Shown piece by piece: positions 1-6,172 of a DNA stretch of 7,691 bases; within the stretch, counting starts at the first letter, position 1; each line of letters begins with the position of its first letter. Origin of the DNA: Beijerinckiaceae bacterium (GTDB lineage Bacteria > Pseudomonadota > Alphaproteobacteria > Rhizobiales > Beijerinckiaceae); assembly GCA_947380915.1 (NCBI GenBank), contig CANCSY010000144.1, positions 1 to 7,691 on the forward strand, written 5' to 3'. The notes below the pieces were generated by a model that did no database searches, was not told the DNA's origin, and saw only the letters and a program-made list of their open reading frames with translations. The position numbers and the translations under genes are program-made.

Positions 1-472
1 GGGCCAGGGCCACCCGGCGCGCCATGCCGCCGGACAGTTGCGAGGGCGACGAATCAGCTGCGCCGCGCAGGCCCACCGCCTCGAGTTTCATCAGCACGAG
101 ATCGCGAATCACCGCCTCGGGCAGATTGGTCTGCTCGCGATAGGGGAAGGCCACATTGTCGAAGACGCTGAGATCGGTGAACAGGGCGCCGAACTGGAAC
201 AGCATGCCCATGCGCCGCCGCAGGGCATAGAGTTTGGCGCCATTGAGCCGCCCGACCTCCTGTCCATCCACGCGAACGCTGCCCGACCAGGCGATATTGC
301 GCCCGCCCAGCAGGCCCAGAAGCGAGGTCTTGCCATTCCCCGACCCGCCCATGACGGCGAGAATCTGCCCCCGGGGCACGGTCAGGTTCAGCCCGTCCAG
401 CACCGTCCGCTCGCCATAGCCGAAACGAACGTCCTTTAACTCGATGAGTGGCGCATCAAGAGGCTCAGACAA
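1..472 (-). CDS. mlaF: MlaF-type phospholipid ABC transporter ATPase, N-terminal part (runs off the left edge)
   Basis: This is the cytoplasmic ATPase of the Mla/MCE (Ttg2-type) complex, which moves phospholipids between the inner and outer membranes and helps keep the outer membrane asymmetric. About 157 residues are visible. From the TTG at 470-472, Walker A is G42-S50 (GGSGNGKTS), the Q-loop glutamine is Q93 in MLFQFGALF, and the signature LSGGMARR lies at 146-153. The Q-loop and signature wording, and the preceding stretch MKLEAVGLRGAA, closely match E. coli MlaF as I remember it. Walker B, the switch histidine and the C-terminus lie beyond the edge. No in-frame ATG precedes the conserved region. 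TTG-472 has AGGA at 482-485, nine bases upstream, and puts Walker A at the same distance from the N-terminus as in E. coli. GTG at 497-499 and TTG at 512-514 are alternatives. The permease and MCE genes would be expected to the left. Family assignment is firm; the start is moderate. Confidence 0.9.
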   Translation of the reverse strand, partial: MSEPLDAPLIELKDVRFGYGERTVLDGLNLTVPRGQILAVMGGSGNGKTSLLGLLGGRNIAWSGSVRVDGQEVGRLNGAKLYALRRRMGMLFQFGALFTDLSVFDNVAFPYREQTNLPEAVIRDLVLMKLEAVGLRGAADSSPSQLSGGMARRVALA

Positions 473-532
473 GGGCGGTTGTCCTGCGGCGGACGACACC
501 AGCCAGCCGCTCAATGGAATGAATGATTCCCC

Positions 533-560
533 CTTATACCCGGGGCGGCCCCCGCCGCAA
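533..560 (-). promoter_or_regulatory. Candidate promoter for mlaF
   Basis: On the minus strand a TTGCGG -35-like box (555-560) and a TATAAG -10-like box (533-538) are 16 bp apart. Transcription would begin near 526, about 54 bases ahead of the favoured TTG start and also upstream of both alternative starts. The site sits just after the stop codon of the methyltransferase-like gene, so mlaF could be transcribed on its own as well as by read-through. The -35 match is only half of consensus and the spacer is very GC-rich, so this is a motif-level guess. Confidence 0.35.
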
Positions 561-596
561 ATGGAAATGGACCTGCGCCACCGCCGCCCACCGCAT

Positions 597-1190
597 TCAT
601 TTCTTGCGGTAGACCAGCAGGAGTTCGTGCATGCCGACCTCCTGCACGCCGGCCTCCTGCTCCCAGTCCTTGATGATCCTGCGTGCGGAATCGAAGGCGA
701 AGCTCTTTGTGTAGAAGAGGATATAGCCGCCCGGCCTTGTCTTGTCGGTAAGCAGATCAAGCAACTGGCGATCCGTCATGGCGCCATATTCGTCGTTTTT
801 CTCGGTGCGGAATTCGCAGAGGTGGAAAAGGGTCACCACATCAAAATCCGGCAACAGCCGTTTTTCGAGCTGATAGATGTCCCCGAAGAATGTCTTGTAG
901 GTCTTCTCCACCTCCGGCCTGTCGATCGCCAGTTGCACGAATGTGTCATATTCCCCAGGCGCCGCCGTGATGCCCAGAACGCAATTGCCGCTGCCATTCT
1001 CGGCCGTGCGTACGCCAACGATGTGATGGCTGCCCGTGCCGAAATGGAAAATCGAGGCGTTCCGGATCTTCTCCTTTTCAAGCCAGTCGACGAAATGCAC
1101 GTCGCAGGGACATTCCGCGATGCGCAGATCCCAGACGGCGTCCCAGAAATGCAATTTGCCTTTGCCCTCGGTGGTGGCGATTTCACTCAT
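597..1190 (-). CDS. Methyltransferase-fold protein of unknown function
   Basis: I do not recognise the family with certainty. The 197-residue protein has the order of elements of a class I SAM-dependent methyltransferase: a beta strand plus glycine loop IFHFGTGSHH (47-56), a second strand VLGITAAPGEYDTF (71-84), a motif-IV-like strand FDVVTLFHLCEF (116-127), and a late strand GGYILFYTKS (154-163) followed by a helix and a terminal strand HELLLVYRK. The loop is GTGSHH rather than GxGxG and no clear acidic ribose-binding residue follows strand 2, so catalytic activity is uncertain. There is no signal peptide or membrane segment, so it is probably cytosolic. I chose the ATG at 1190 because AGGAG at 1197-1201 sits six bases before it; an ATG at 1205 would add five residues. 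It begins 22 bp after the ABC transporter stop codon on the same strand, so co-transcription is likely. Coding status is firm; function is not. Confidence 0.75.
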   Translation of the reverse strand: MSEIATTEGKGKLHFWDAVWDLRIAECPCDVHFVDWLEKEKIRNASIFHFGTGSHHIVGVRTAENGSGNCVLGITAAPGEYDTFVQLAIDRPEVEKTYKTFFGDIYQLEKRLLPDFDVVTLFHLCEFRTEKNDEYGAMTDRQLLDLLTDKTRPGGYILFYTKSFAFDSARRIIKDWEQEAGVQEVGMHELLLVYRKK

Positions 1191-1196
1191 TCCATG

Positions 1197-1201
1197 CTCC
1201 T
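1197..1201 (-). promoter_or_regulatory. Ribosome binding site deciding the start of the methyltransferase-like gene
   Basis: The minus strand reads AGGAG six bases before the ATG at 1190. The competing ATG at 1205 has only AAGG four bases ahead, overlapping the ABC gene's stop region. The downstream start is therefore preferred. Confidence 0.6.
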
Positions 1202-1212
1202 GCATCTAACCT

Positions 1213-3084
1213 TCATGGGAAGGACGTCACTCTCTCACGCTTTGGCCGCAGGCGGGGCGTGGCGCCGGCGCCGATCACTTCCTTGAGCTTGCCGGGCTCG
1301 TCGCCGGATTGCGACAAGATGAAGCGGCGGTCATACAGATGGGCGGGCGCCGGTCTGTTGCTGATGTCGATGATGACCGAGGCGTCGCAATGCTCGAAGA
1401 CGAGGCGCGTGAGTTCCGCCTGAACGGCGGCGTCGCAAGCGGACAAGGCGTCTTCAAGCACGATGACGCCTGGCTTTTGCAGCAAGAGCCGCGCGATGGC
1501 GCAGCGTTGTTTTTCACTGGCCGACAGGGTCTGCATCCAGCGCGCTTTCTGCTCCAGGCGATTGACCAGATGGGAGAGGCCGCAGGCGCTCAGGGCGCTG
1601 GCGATCTCCTCAGATTGGAAGGTCCCCATAGGCGCCGGACATTGAATGGCTTCCTCGAGCGGGCCTTCGGGCAGATAAGGCGAGGCGTGCGCGATCGCCG
1701 TTTCATAACCTGCGGGCAAGGAGAGATATCCCGAGCCCCAGGGCCAGAAGCCAAGGAGGGCGCGCGCCAGAACGCTTTTGCCCGCGCCCATCTCGCCAGA
1801 GATCATCACCCTTTCGCCGCTTCGGAAGGTGGCGTGCCCGGCCTCGAGGATGTCGCTTCCATCCCTGTCGCCAAGCACAAGCGCGCCCATGGACAGAGCC
1901 TCGCCACCATGCACGACAAAGCGCGCATGATGGCTTTCCCCGGGCCCGGGACTGTCGAGATCGTCAAGCGCCTCGACAAGCTCCACAATGCGCCGGGCCG
2001 AGGCGAACCATTCGGCGACCTGCCGGTAATTGTCGGTCAGCCAGTTGATGGCGAGCTGCACCTGCACAAAGGCGGAGGCCAGCTGCATGGTCTCGCCAAG
2101 CGTCAGGTCGCCAGCCATATATTTCGGCAGCGCCATGACGATGGGCACGGTCGGGATCATCGCGCTATTGGCGTTCATCACCCAGGTGACATTGCAATGC
2201 TGGCGGACCATGGCGAGCCAGTTCCCGACCAGGCCCGAATAGATGCTTGCAAGCCGGCCCCTCTCATGGGCTTCCGCCCTTGTGAGGGCGATGCTTTCCG
2301 CGCTTTCCCGCAACTGGATCGTGCGGGCCCTGAACAGGGCTTCGGATTCATTGCGCGCGGCGGTGGCGGCGCCCAGACGACGCCCCGCAATGGGCGCGAG
2401 GCAGGACATGCTGACGCCATAGACCACGGCGCCAATCACCATGAAGGCCGGAATGGTGAGCGTGACGTCCGCCACCGACAAGGTCAGCGAGCCGCCGACC
2501 TGCCACAAGACGCTTATGAAGATCGAGGCGGCCAGAAGCGCGGTGAAGATGCCGACGGCGAAATCGGTCAGCGGTTCGATGGCCAGACGCACATCGTCGG
2601 AGATGCGATACTCGGGATTGGCGAGCCCGTTTTCGACCCGCGTCATGCGCAGGAATCGCTGATCGCCGATCCAGCGATCAAGCAATTGTCCGGTGCACCA
2701 TTCCCGCCAACGCACCTGAAGCGTTTCGCGCGTCCAGACGATGCCAACCCCCACCGCCGCAGCGCTGGCGACAAGCGCCAGAAACACGCAGACGGCGCGA
2801 CCAGCCTCCATCCCGTCGCGATTGCCGACCGCATCAAAAAACCAGCGGTTCCAGTGGTTGAAGCCGACATCGACGAACAGGCGCAAAATCAGAAAGCCCG
2901 TCAGGCCCAGCGTGAATGACCATGCCAGACGCGCGCTTGGGCCGCGCCAGAAACCCCTGAGGATCGCGTAAAGACGACGGGCGATGCGCCAGTCCATGCC
3001 AGCGGGCCTCGCATCAGATTCAGCCGATGAACAGGACATGCGATGGCGTCCGTTTTCTCGTTTACCCAAAGAGATCCTGCTCAT
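1213..3084 (-). CDS. SbmA/BacA-YddA-like ABC transporter, fused membrane and ATPase domains, with a degenerate ATPase domain
   Basis: This is an inner-membrane half-transporter (permease plus ATPase) expected to work as a homodimer. Relatives include YddA, peroxisomal ABCD proteins, and the ATPase-less peptide importers SbmA and BacA. In 623 residues, hydrophobic segments lie near 53-73, 94-116, 176-198, 205-229, 303-320 and 330-350. The family-typical stretch NPEYRISDDVRLAIEP is at 156-171. The ATPase domain has Walker A GEMGAGKS (430-437) with K436 intact. The other motifs deviate: SPYLP (468-472) is preceded by Ala where the Q-loop Gln is expected, the signature is LSASEKQR (520-527), Walker B is VIVLED (540-545) instead of hhhhDE, and the switch His is N576 in DISNRP. 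Hydrolysis may be weak or absent. No good Shine-Dalgarno precedes the ATG at 3084; an ATG at 2997 (M30) has GAGG nine bases ahead and is a credible start, giving 594 residues. Substrate unknown; peptide or another amphipathic molecule is inference from the family. Confidence 0.9.
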   Translation of the reverse strand: MSRISLGKRENGRHRMSCSSAESDARPAGMDWRIARRLYAILRGFWRGPSARLAWSFTLGLTGFLILRLFVDVGFNHWNRWFFDAVGNRDGMEAGRAVCVFLALVASAAAVGVGIVWTRETLQVRWREWCTGQLLDRWIGDQRFLRMTRVENGLANPEYRISDDVRLAIEPLTDFAVGIFTALLAASIFISVLWQVGGSLTLSVADVTLTIPAFMVIGAVVYGVSMSCLAPIAGRRLGAATAARNESEALFRARTIQLRESAESIALTRAEAHERGRLASIYSGLVGNWLAMVRQHCNVTWVMNANSAMIPTVPIVMALPKYMAGDLTLGETMQLASAFVQVQLAINWLTDNYRQVAEWFASARRIVELVEALDDLDSPGPGESHHARFVVHGGEALSMGALVLGDRDGSDILEAGHATFRSGERVMISGEMGAGKSVLARALLGFWPWGSGYLSLPAGYETAIAHASPYLPEGPLEEAIQCPAPMGTFQSEEIASALSACGLSHLVNRLEQKARWMQTLSASEKQRCAIARLLLQKPGVIVLEDALSACDAAVQAELTRLVFEHCDASVIIDISNRPAPAHLYDRRFILSQSGDEPGKLKEVIGAGATPRLRPKRERVTSFP

Positions 3085-3400
3085 CTCTTTCGGGCTACAG
3101 CGAAGCCCTCGAGCAGCTGCGACGTCTGCCCTTGTGATGAGTGTTTCCCATGAATGCGATCATTGCCAGCGCCGCCAAAGCCCCATAACGAATTCGTGCG
3201 CGTGAGACCCACGCAGGGAAAGAATCGTAAGCATTTGTTTTTAAGATTTAAATTTTTTGATGAAAGTCGATTTTACTTGCTCGGCGCGTTAAGGCGATCA
3301 ACCGGCCTTGCCGGAATCGTGATTGAATGTCGCTCGTTCATCACGTCTCCACACCCATTTTCAACGCATGCAAGCCCTGACGCAGAGGTGAAAACGCAAT
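3085..3400. other. Intergenic region upstream of the ABC transporter, with an AT-rich patch
   Basis: No conventional gene is supported here. An AT-rich patch at 3231-3274, unlike the GC-rich surroundings, contains runs such as TTTAAATTTTTT and probably belongs to the promoter of the minus-strand ABC transporter unit. I cannot fix a -35/-10 pair with confidence; a TACGAT -10-like box at 3224-3229 (minus) is one option. Two very short overlapping reading frames on the minus strand (3160-3234 and 3095-3163) end ten bases before the transporter's first ATG. They lack good ribosome binding sites and are treated as a finding, not as genes. CCGGC/GCCGG at 3301-3313 could form a small hairpin. Confidence 0.4.
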
Positions 3401-3429
3401 ATGCGCGGGGTTTGAAAGACCCCGCGCAT
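3401..3429 (-). terminator. Hairpin terminator of the Bug receptor-UbiD unit
   Basis: A perfect 10-bp inverted repeat, ATGCGCGGGG (3401-3410) and CCCCGCGCAT (3420-3429), encloses a 9-base loop. On the minus strand it begins 43 bases after the UbiD stop codon. The following sequence is ATTGCGTTTTC, so the T-run is short and displaced by five bases, which makes it an imperfect intrinsic terminator. No plus-strand gene reads into it, so its job is most likely to end the leftward transcript and insulate the ABC transporter unit. Confidence 0.65.
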
Positions 3430-3472
3430 CGCATTTTCAAATAAAACCGCGATGAATGCTGCGACGCAATAC

Positions 3473-4993
3473 TTACGGCGCAAACGAATATTTCCCATAG
3501 ACAGGATCGCGCTCGAGCTTGCCCTGTCCGCGCAACTCGTCGAGCGCCTTCATCACCTCGCGCCCGTCGTCGCTGCCGACGGCGGCCATGAGTTCCTCGA
3601 AATACTTCGGCCCATGCTCCAGCGCAGCGCGGATCGAGGCGAATTTCGGGGTGGCGAAAGTGGGGGGATGGGGGACTTCGGATTCGAGGCGCTGTTGCGA
3701 GCCGAAGGGCAGGGTCAGATCGAAGCCGGCCTTGGAGCCGACCTTCACCTTGTCGTCGAGGGAGGGATCCAGCGGCAGGGTTCGGAAGCCTTCGGCGACC
3801 ACGAGATCGCGATGGGGCTGAAAGCGCGTGGCCAGCGCCCATTCCATCTGCTCGTCGGAAAACACATCCACATCGGGATCGACGACGAATACATTCTTGC
3901 AATTGGCCTGGCAGGCGAAGACGGCGGCGATGGCGTTGCGCGCCTCGCCCGGCACGCGCTGACGAACGGAAACGCGCACATTGAACACGCCCCCCGTCGC
4001 AGGCGGCACATAGACGCTCACCGGCTCGCGCACCGCGCTTTCCAGCGCGCGCCAGACCAGCGCCTCGGTGCGCAGGGTGGACAATTGCGCCGTGTCGGTG
4101 CGCGCCATGGACGGGCCGCTGATGGTGATGGTCTGGAACACCGCGTCGCGGCGCCGGGTGACCGCCTCCACATGGAAGATCGGGTTCATTTTCAGGGCGC
4201 CGTAATAGCCCAGAAACTCCCCATAGGGGCCTTCGGGCTCCTTGTACCCTTCCGCGCCCAGATAGCCTTCCAGCACCCATTCGCTGTCGGCGGGCACGCG
4301 GATGTCATTGGTCACGCCCTTCACCACAGGCAGGGGCGCGCCGCGCAGGGATGAGATCAGTCCCAGTTCATCCACGGGCAGGCGCATGGTGCCCGCAAAA
4401 TAATCGATGGGGTGGCTGCCCACCACCACGCTCAGGGGCAGGCGCTCGCCTTTCGCCAGTTTGGCCAGAAACATCACGCGCAGATCGCTCGGCGCGAGCA
4501 GATCGATGCCCATGGTGTTGCGGCCGCGCAGCATGAAGCGACGCAGACCCACATTGGTCCAGCCGGAGCCCTCGTCATGGGCGAAATCGAGGCCCGCTGA
4601 CAGATAGGGGCCGCCATCCTTGCCATGCTGCACATGCAGGGGCAGCTGGAACAGGTCGACGTCGTCGCCCTGCATCACCACCTCCTGCACGGGCGCCAGA
4701 GCGCGCGGCACCTCGACGATTTCGGGCCGATTGGCGAGACGCTTGCGGATCTCCTTGAGAAGATCGCGCGGCTCGACGCCGAAGGCCTGCGCGAGGCGCC
4801 TGCGGCTGGACATGACATTGCCCACCAGCGCCTGGCCCTCGGCGCCACCCTGCTCGAAGAGGACCGCCTTGTCGCTGTCTTGCAGCAGGCGCGCCACATG
4901 CGAGAGCGGCGTGGCGCCGGAGTGGGCGTCAAGATCGCCTACGGCGGCGAGAGCATCGAGCATTGTGCGCAGGCGAAAGCGGTTCATATCCAT
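3473..4993 (-). CDS. UbiD-family prenylated-FMN-dependent (de)carboxylase
   Basis: This cytosolic enzyme belongs to the UbiD/Fdc family, which uses prenylated FMN made by a UbiX-type prenyltransferase to remove (or add) CO2 on aromatic or alpha,beta-unsaturated acids. At 506 residues it has normal family length. Visible hallmarks are TNVGLRR (146-152), VPADSEWVLEGYL (233-245) and EPEGPYGEFLGYYG (252-265). By alignment from memory with Fdc1, R152, E254 and E259 correspond to the catalytic Arg-Glu-Glu set, and N147 and E242 to metal/cofactor ligands. The third ligand, usually His, is D170 in APSDLR. A family-typical DPDVDVF segment is at 372-378. After the core, about residues 457-506 form a charged, helical tail. 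It starts 54 bp after the stop of the Bug receptor and is followed by a hairpin terminator, so the two are probably one operon. No ubiX is in the window. The substrate cannot be read from the sequence; this is probably not ubiquinone synthesis given the neighbour. Confidence 0.92.
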   Translation of the reverse strand: MDMNRFRLRTMLDALAAVGDLDAHSGATPLSHVARLLQDSDKAVLFEQGGAEGQALVGNVMSSRRRLAQAFGVEPRDLLKEIRKRLANRPEIVEVPRALAPVQEVVMQGDDVDLFQLPLHVQHGKDGGPYLSAGLDFAHDEGSGWTNVGLRRFMLRGRNTMGIDLLAPSDLRVMFLAKLAKGERLPLSVVVGSHPIDYFAGTMRLPVDELGLISSLRGAPLPVVKGVTNDIRVPADSEWVLEGYLGAEGYKEPEGPYGEFLGYYGALKMNPIFHVEAVTRRRDAVFQTITISGPSMARTDTAQLSTLRTEALVWRALESAVREPVSVYVPPATGGVFNVRVSVRQRVPGEARNAIAAVFACQANCKNVFVVDPDVDVFSDEQMEWALATRFQPHRDLVVAEGFRTLPLDPSLDDKVKVGSKAGFDLTLPFGSQQRLESEVPHPPTFATPKFASIRAALEHGPKYFEELMAAVGSDDGREVMKALDELRGQGKLERDPVYGKYSFAP

Positions 4994-5047
4994 GGGGACG
5001 TCTCAAGGTTCGGAAAAGGGAGCAGGCGCGGAGGGATCAGCGCGGAT

Positions 5048-6028
5048 TCATTGGGGCTTCAGACCGGCCTGGAGGATGACTTCCTTCCACTTCGGCACTT
5101 CGTCGGCGATGATGCGCGCGAAGGCTTCGGGGCCAGCGCCCGTGGCGCTATAGCCAGCCGTCATCAATTGGGTCTTCACGGCGGGACGCTTGAGAATGTC
5201 GATGAGCGCCGCCGCCACCTTGTCGATGACCTCGCGCGGCGTGCCCGCCGGCGCCAGCACACCCTGCCATGTCTCGGCGACAGCGTTGGCGACGCCCGAT
5301 TCCTGCAAGGTCGGCACGTCAGGCAGATCCGGCCAGCGCTCCGCGCCCGTCACCGCGAGCGGGACGAGCGCGCCCGCCTGAATCTGCCCCTGCACCGAGG
5401 AGACCGAAAGCGAGCCCACCTCGACGGATTCGGTGAGCAGGGATTGCAGCGCAGGCGCGGCGCCCGAATGGGGCACATGCACCATCTGGATGCCCGCCCG
5501 CAGCTTGATGAGCTCGGCGGCCAGATGGGTCGCGGTGCCCGCACCCGCGCTGGAATAGTTCAGCGAGCCCGGTTTTGCGCGCGCCCGCTCCAGCAGGTCC
5601 TTCATGGTGAGCAGTTTCGAGGCCTTGGTGACCACGATGGCGACGGGAAATTGCGCCACATAGGCGATGGGCGCGAAATCCTTGACGGGATCGTAGGTCA
5701 CATGTTCGTAAAGCGAGGGATTGACCACAAAGCCCGTGGAGGCCAGCAGCAGCGTATAGCCATCGGGCTTGGCGCGCTGGGCGGCTGTGATGCCGATATT
5801 GCCGCCCGCGCCGCCCCGGTTTTCGATGACCACGGGCTGGCCCAGAGCCTCGCGCAGGGGTTCGGCGAGAATGCGCGCGGTGATGTCATTGGCGCCGCCG
5901 GGAGCGAAAGGCACGATGAGCGTGATCGGCCGCTCGGGAAAAGCGCGCGCCGCCAGAGGCGATAGCCCCGCCATGACAAAGCCGACGATGGCCGCCAGCG
6001 CGCCCCGTTGCAACATGCTCCCACCCAT
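5048..6028 (-). CDS. Bug/TctC-family periplasmic solute-binding protein
   Basis: This is a secreted receptor of the tripartite tricarboxylate transporter (TTT) family, binding a small carboxylate in the periplasm. From the ATG at 6028 it has 326 residues: a signal peptide 1-29 (basic start, hydrophobic core, cleavage after ARA) and a mature protein beginning FPERPITLIVPFAPGG. This is the classic Bug opening, followed by ANDITAR and the loop VIENRGGAGGNIG. Other typical segments are KPDGYTLLLAS, SAGAGTATHLAAELI and the late LPDVPTLQESG. I chose 6028 because AAGGAGAGGA lies at 6034-6043; the longer frame from 6112 would place 28 charged residues ahead of the signal peptide. The membrane partners TctA and TctB are not in the window, as is common for orphan Bug receptors. 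The UbiD-family decarboxylase follows 54 bp downstream, which suggests the ligand is that enzyme's substrate or a related aromatic or unsaturated acid (inference). Confidence 0.93.
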   Translation of the reverse strand: MGGSMLQRGALAAIVGFVMAGLSPLAARAFPERPITLIVPFAPGGANDITARILAEPLREALGQPVVIENRGGAGGNIGITAAQRAKPDGYTLLLASTGFVVNPSLYEHVTYDPVKDFAPIAYVAQFPVAIVVTKASKLLTMKDLLERARAKPGSLNYSSAGAGTATHLAAELIKLRAGIQMVHVPHSGAAPALQSLLTESVEVGSLSVSSVQGQIQAGALVPLAVTGAERWPDLPDVPTLQESGVANAVAETWQGVLAPAGTPREVIDKVAAALIDILKRPAVKTQLMTAGYSATGAGPEAFARIIADEVPKWKEVILQAGLKPQ

Positions 6029-6033
6029 GGGGG

Positions 6034-6043
6034 TCCTCTCCTT
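6034..6043 (-). promoter_or_regulatory. Ribosome binding site of the Bug receptor gene
   Basis: The minus strand reads AAGGAGAGGA five bases before the ATG at 6028, with the best AGG-type core six to nine bases away. It is the strongest Shine-Dalgarno sequence near a start codon in the window. It settles the start against the upstream in-frame ATG at 6112, giving a normal signal peptide. Confidence 0.75.
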
Positions 6044-6129
6044 CTTGCGCCGCGCGATGCGGCGAGGGTCGCAAATCTGCGCGCGCCTGTCGTTTCGCAT
6101 CCCCGGACTCATGTGATGGCGACGGTTGC

Positions 6130-6140
6130 GCCATTATGGC
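6130..6140. promoter_or_regulatory. Candidate operator palindrome at the Bug-UbiD start site
   Basis: GCCAT and ATGGC flank a single T, a perfect 5-1-5 dyad, with matching TT and AA two bases further out on each side. It overlaps the predicted start point of the leftward promoter, a usual place for a repressor site. Short palindromes arise by chance, so support comes mainly from position. Confidence 0.3.
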
Positions 6141-6143
6141 CAA

Positions 6144-6172
6144 AGCCTAGAACACGGCGGGCCGATCAACAA
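6144..6172 (-). promoter_or_regulatory. Candidate promoter of the Bug receptor-UbiD unit
   Basis: On the minus strand TTGTTG (6167-6172) and TAGGCT (6144-6149) are 17 bp apart, which is a plausible sigma-70-type arrangement for an alphaproteobacterium. Transcription would start near 6137, inside the palindrome at 6130-6140, leaving a leader of about 110 bases. Both boxes are partial matches to consensus. Confidence 0.35.

Noticed and set aside
544..556. GGCGG/CCGCC hairpin just after the methyltransferase-like gene as a terminator
   Set aside because: The stem is five base pairs with a three-base loop and no T-run follows on the minus strand; it overlaps the candidate mlaF promoter.
444..1286. 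280-codon plus-strand frame opposite mlaF and the methyltransferase-like gene
   Set aside because: It crosses two minus-strand genes and has no ribosome binding site or domain of its own.
1309..2919. 536-codon open frame on the plus strand opposite the ABC transporter
   Set aside because: It is the antisense of a gene with clear domain signatures. Its translation is rich in His, Gly, Arg and Gln with no recognisable domain, as expected for an antisense frame in GC-rich DNA.
3273..4280. 335-codon minus-strand frame overlapping the UbiD gene in another frame
   Set aside because: It overlaps conserved UbiD coding sequence and is dominated by Arg, Gly and Ala; no family is recognisable.
4625..5965. 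446-codon plus-strand open frame spanning the UbiD and Bug genes
   Set aside because: It runs across two well-supported minus-strand genes and the gap between them, and its product is low-complexity His/Arg/Gly-rich sequence without motifs.
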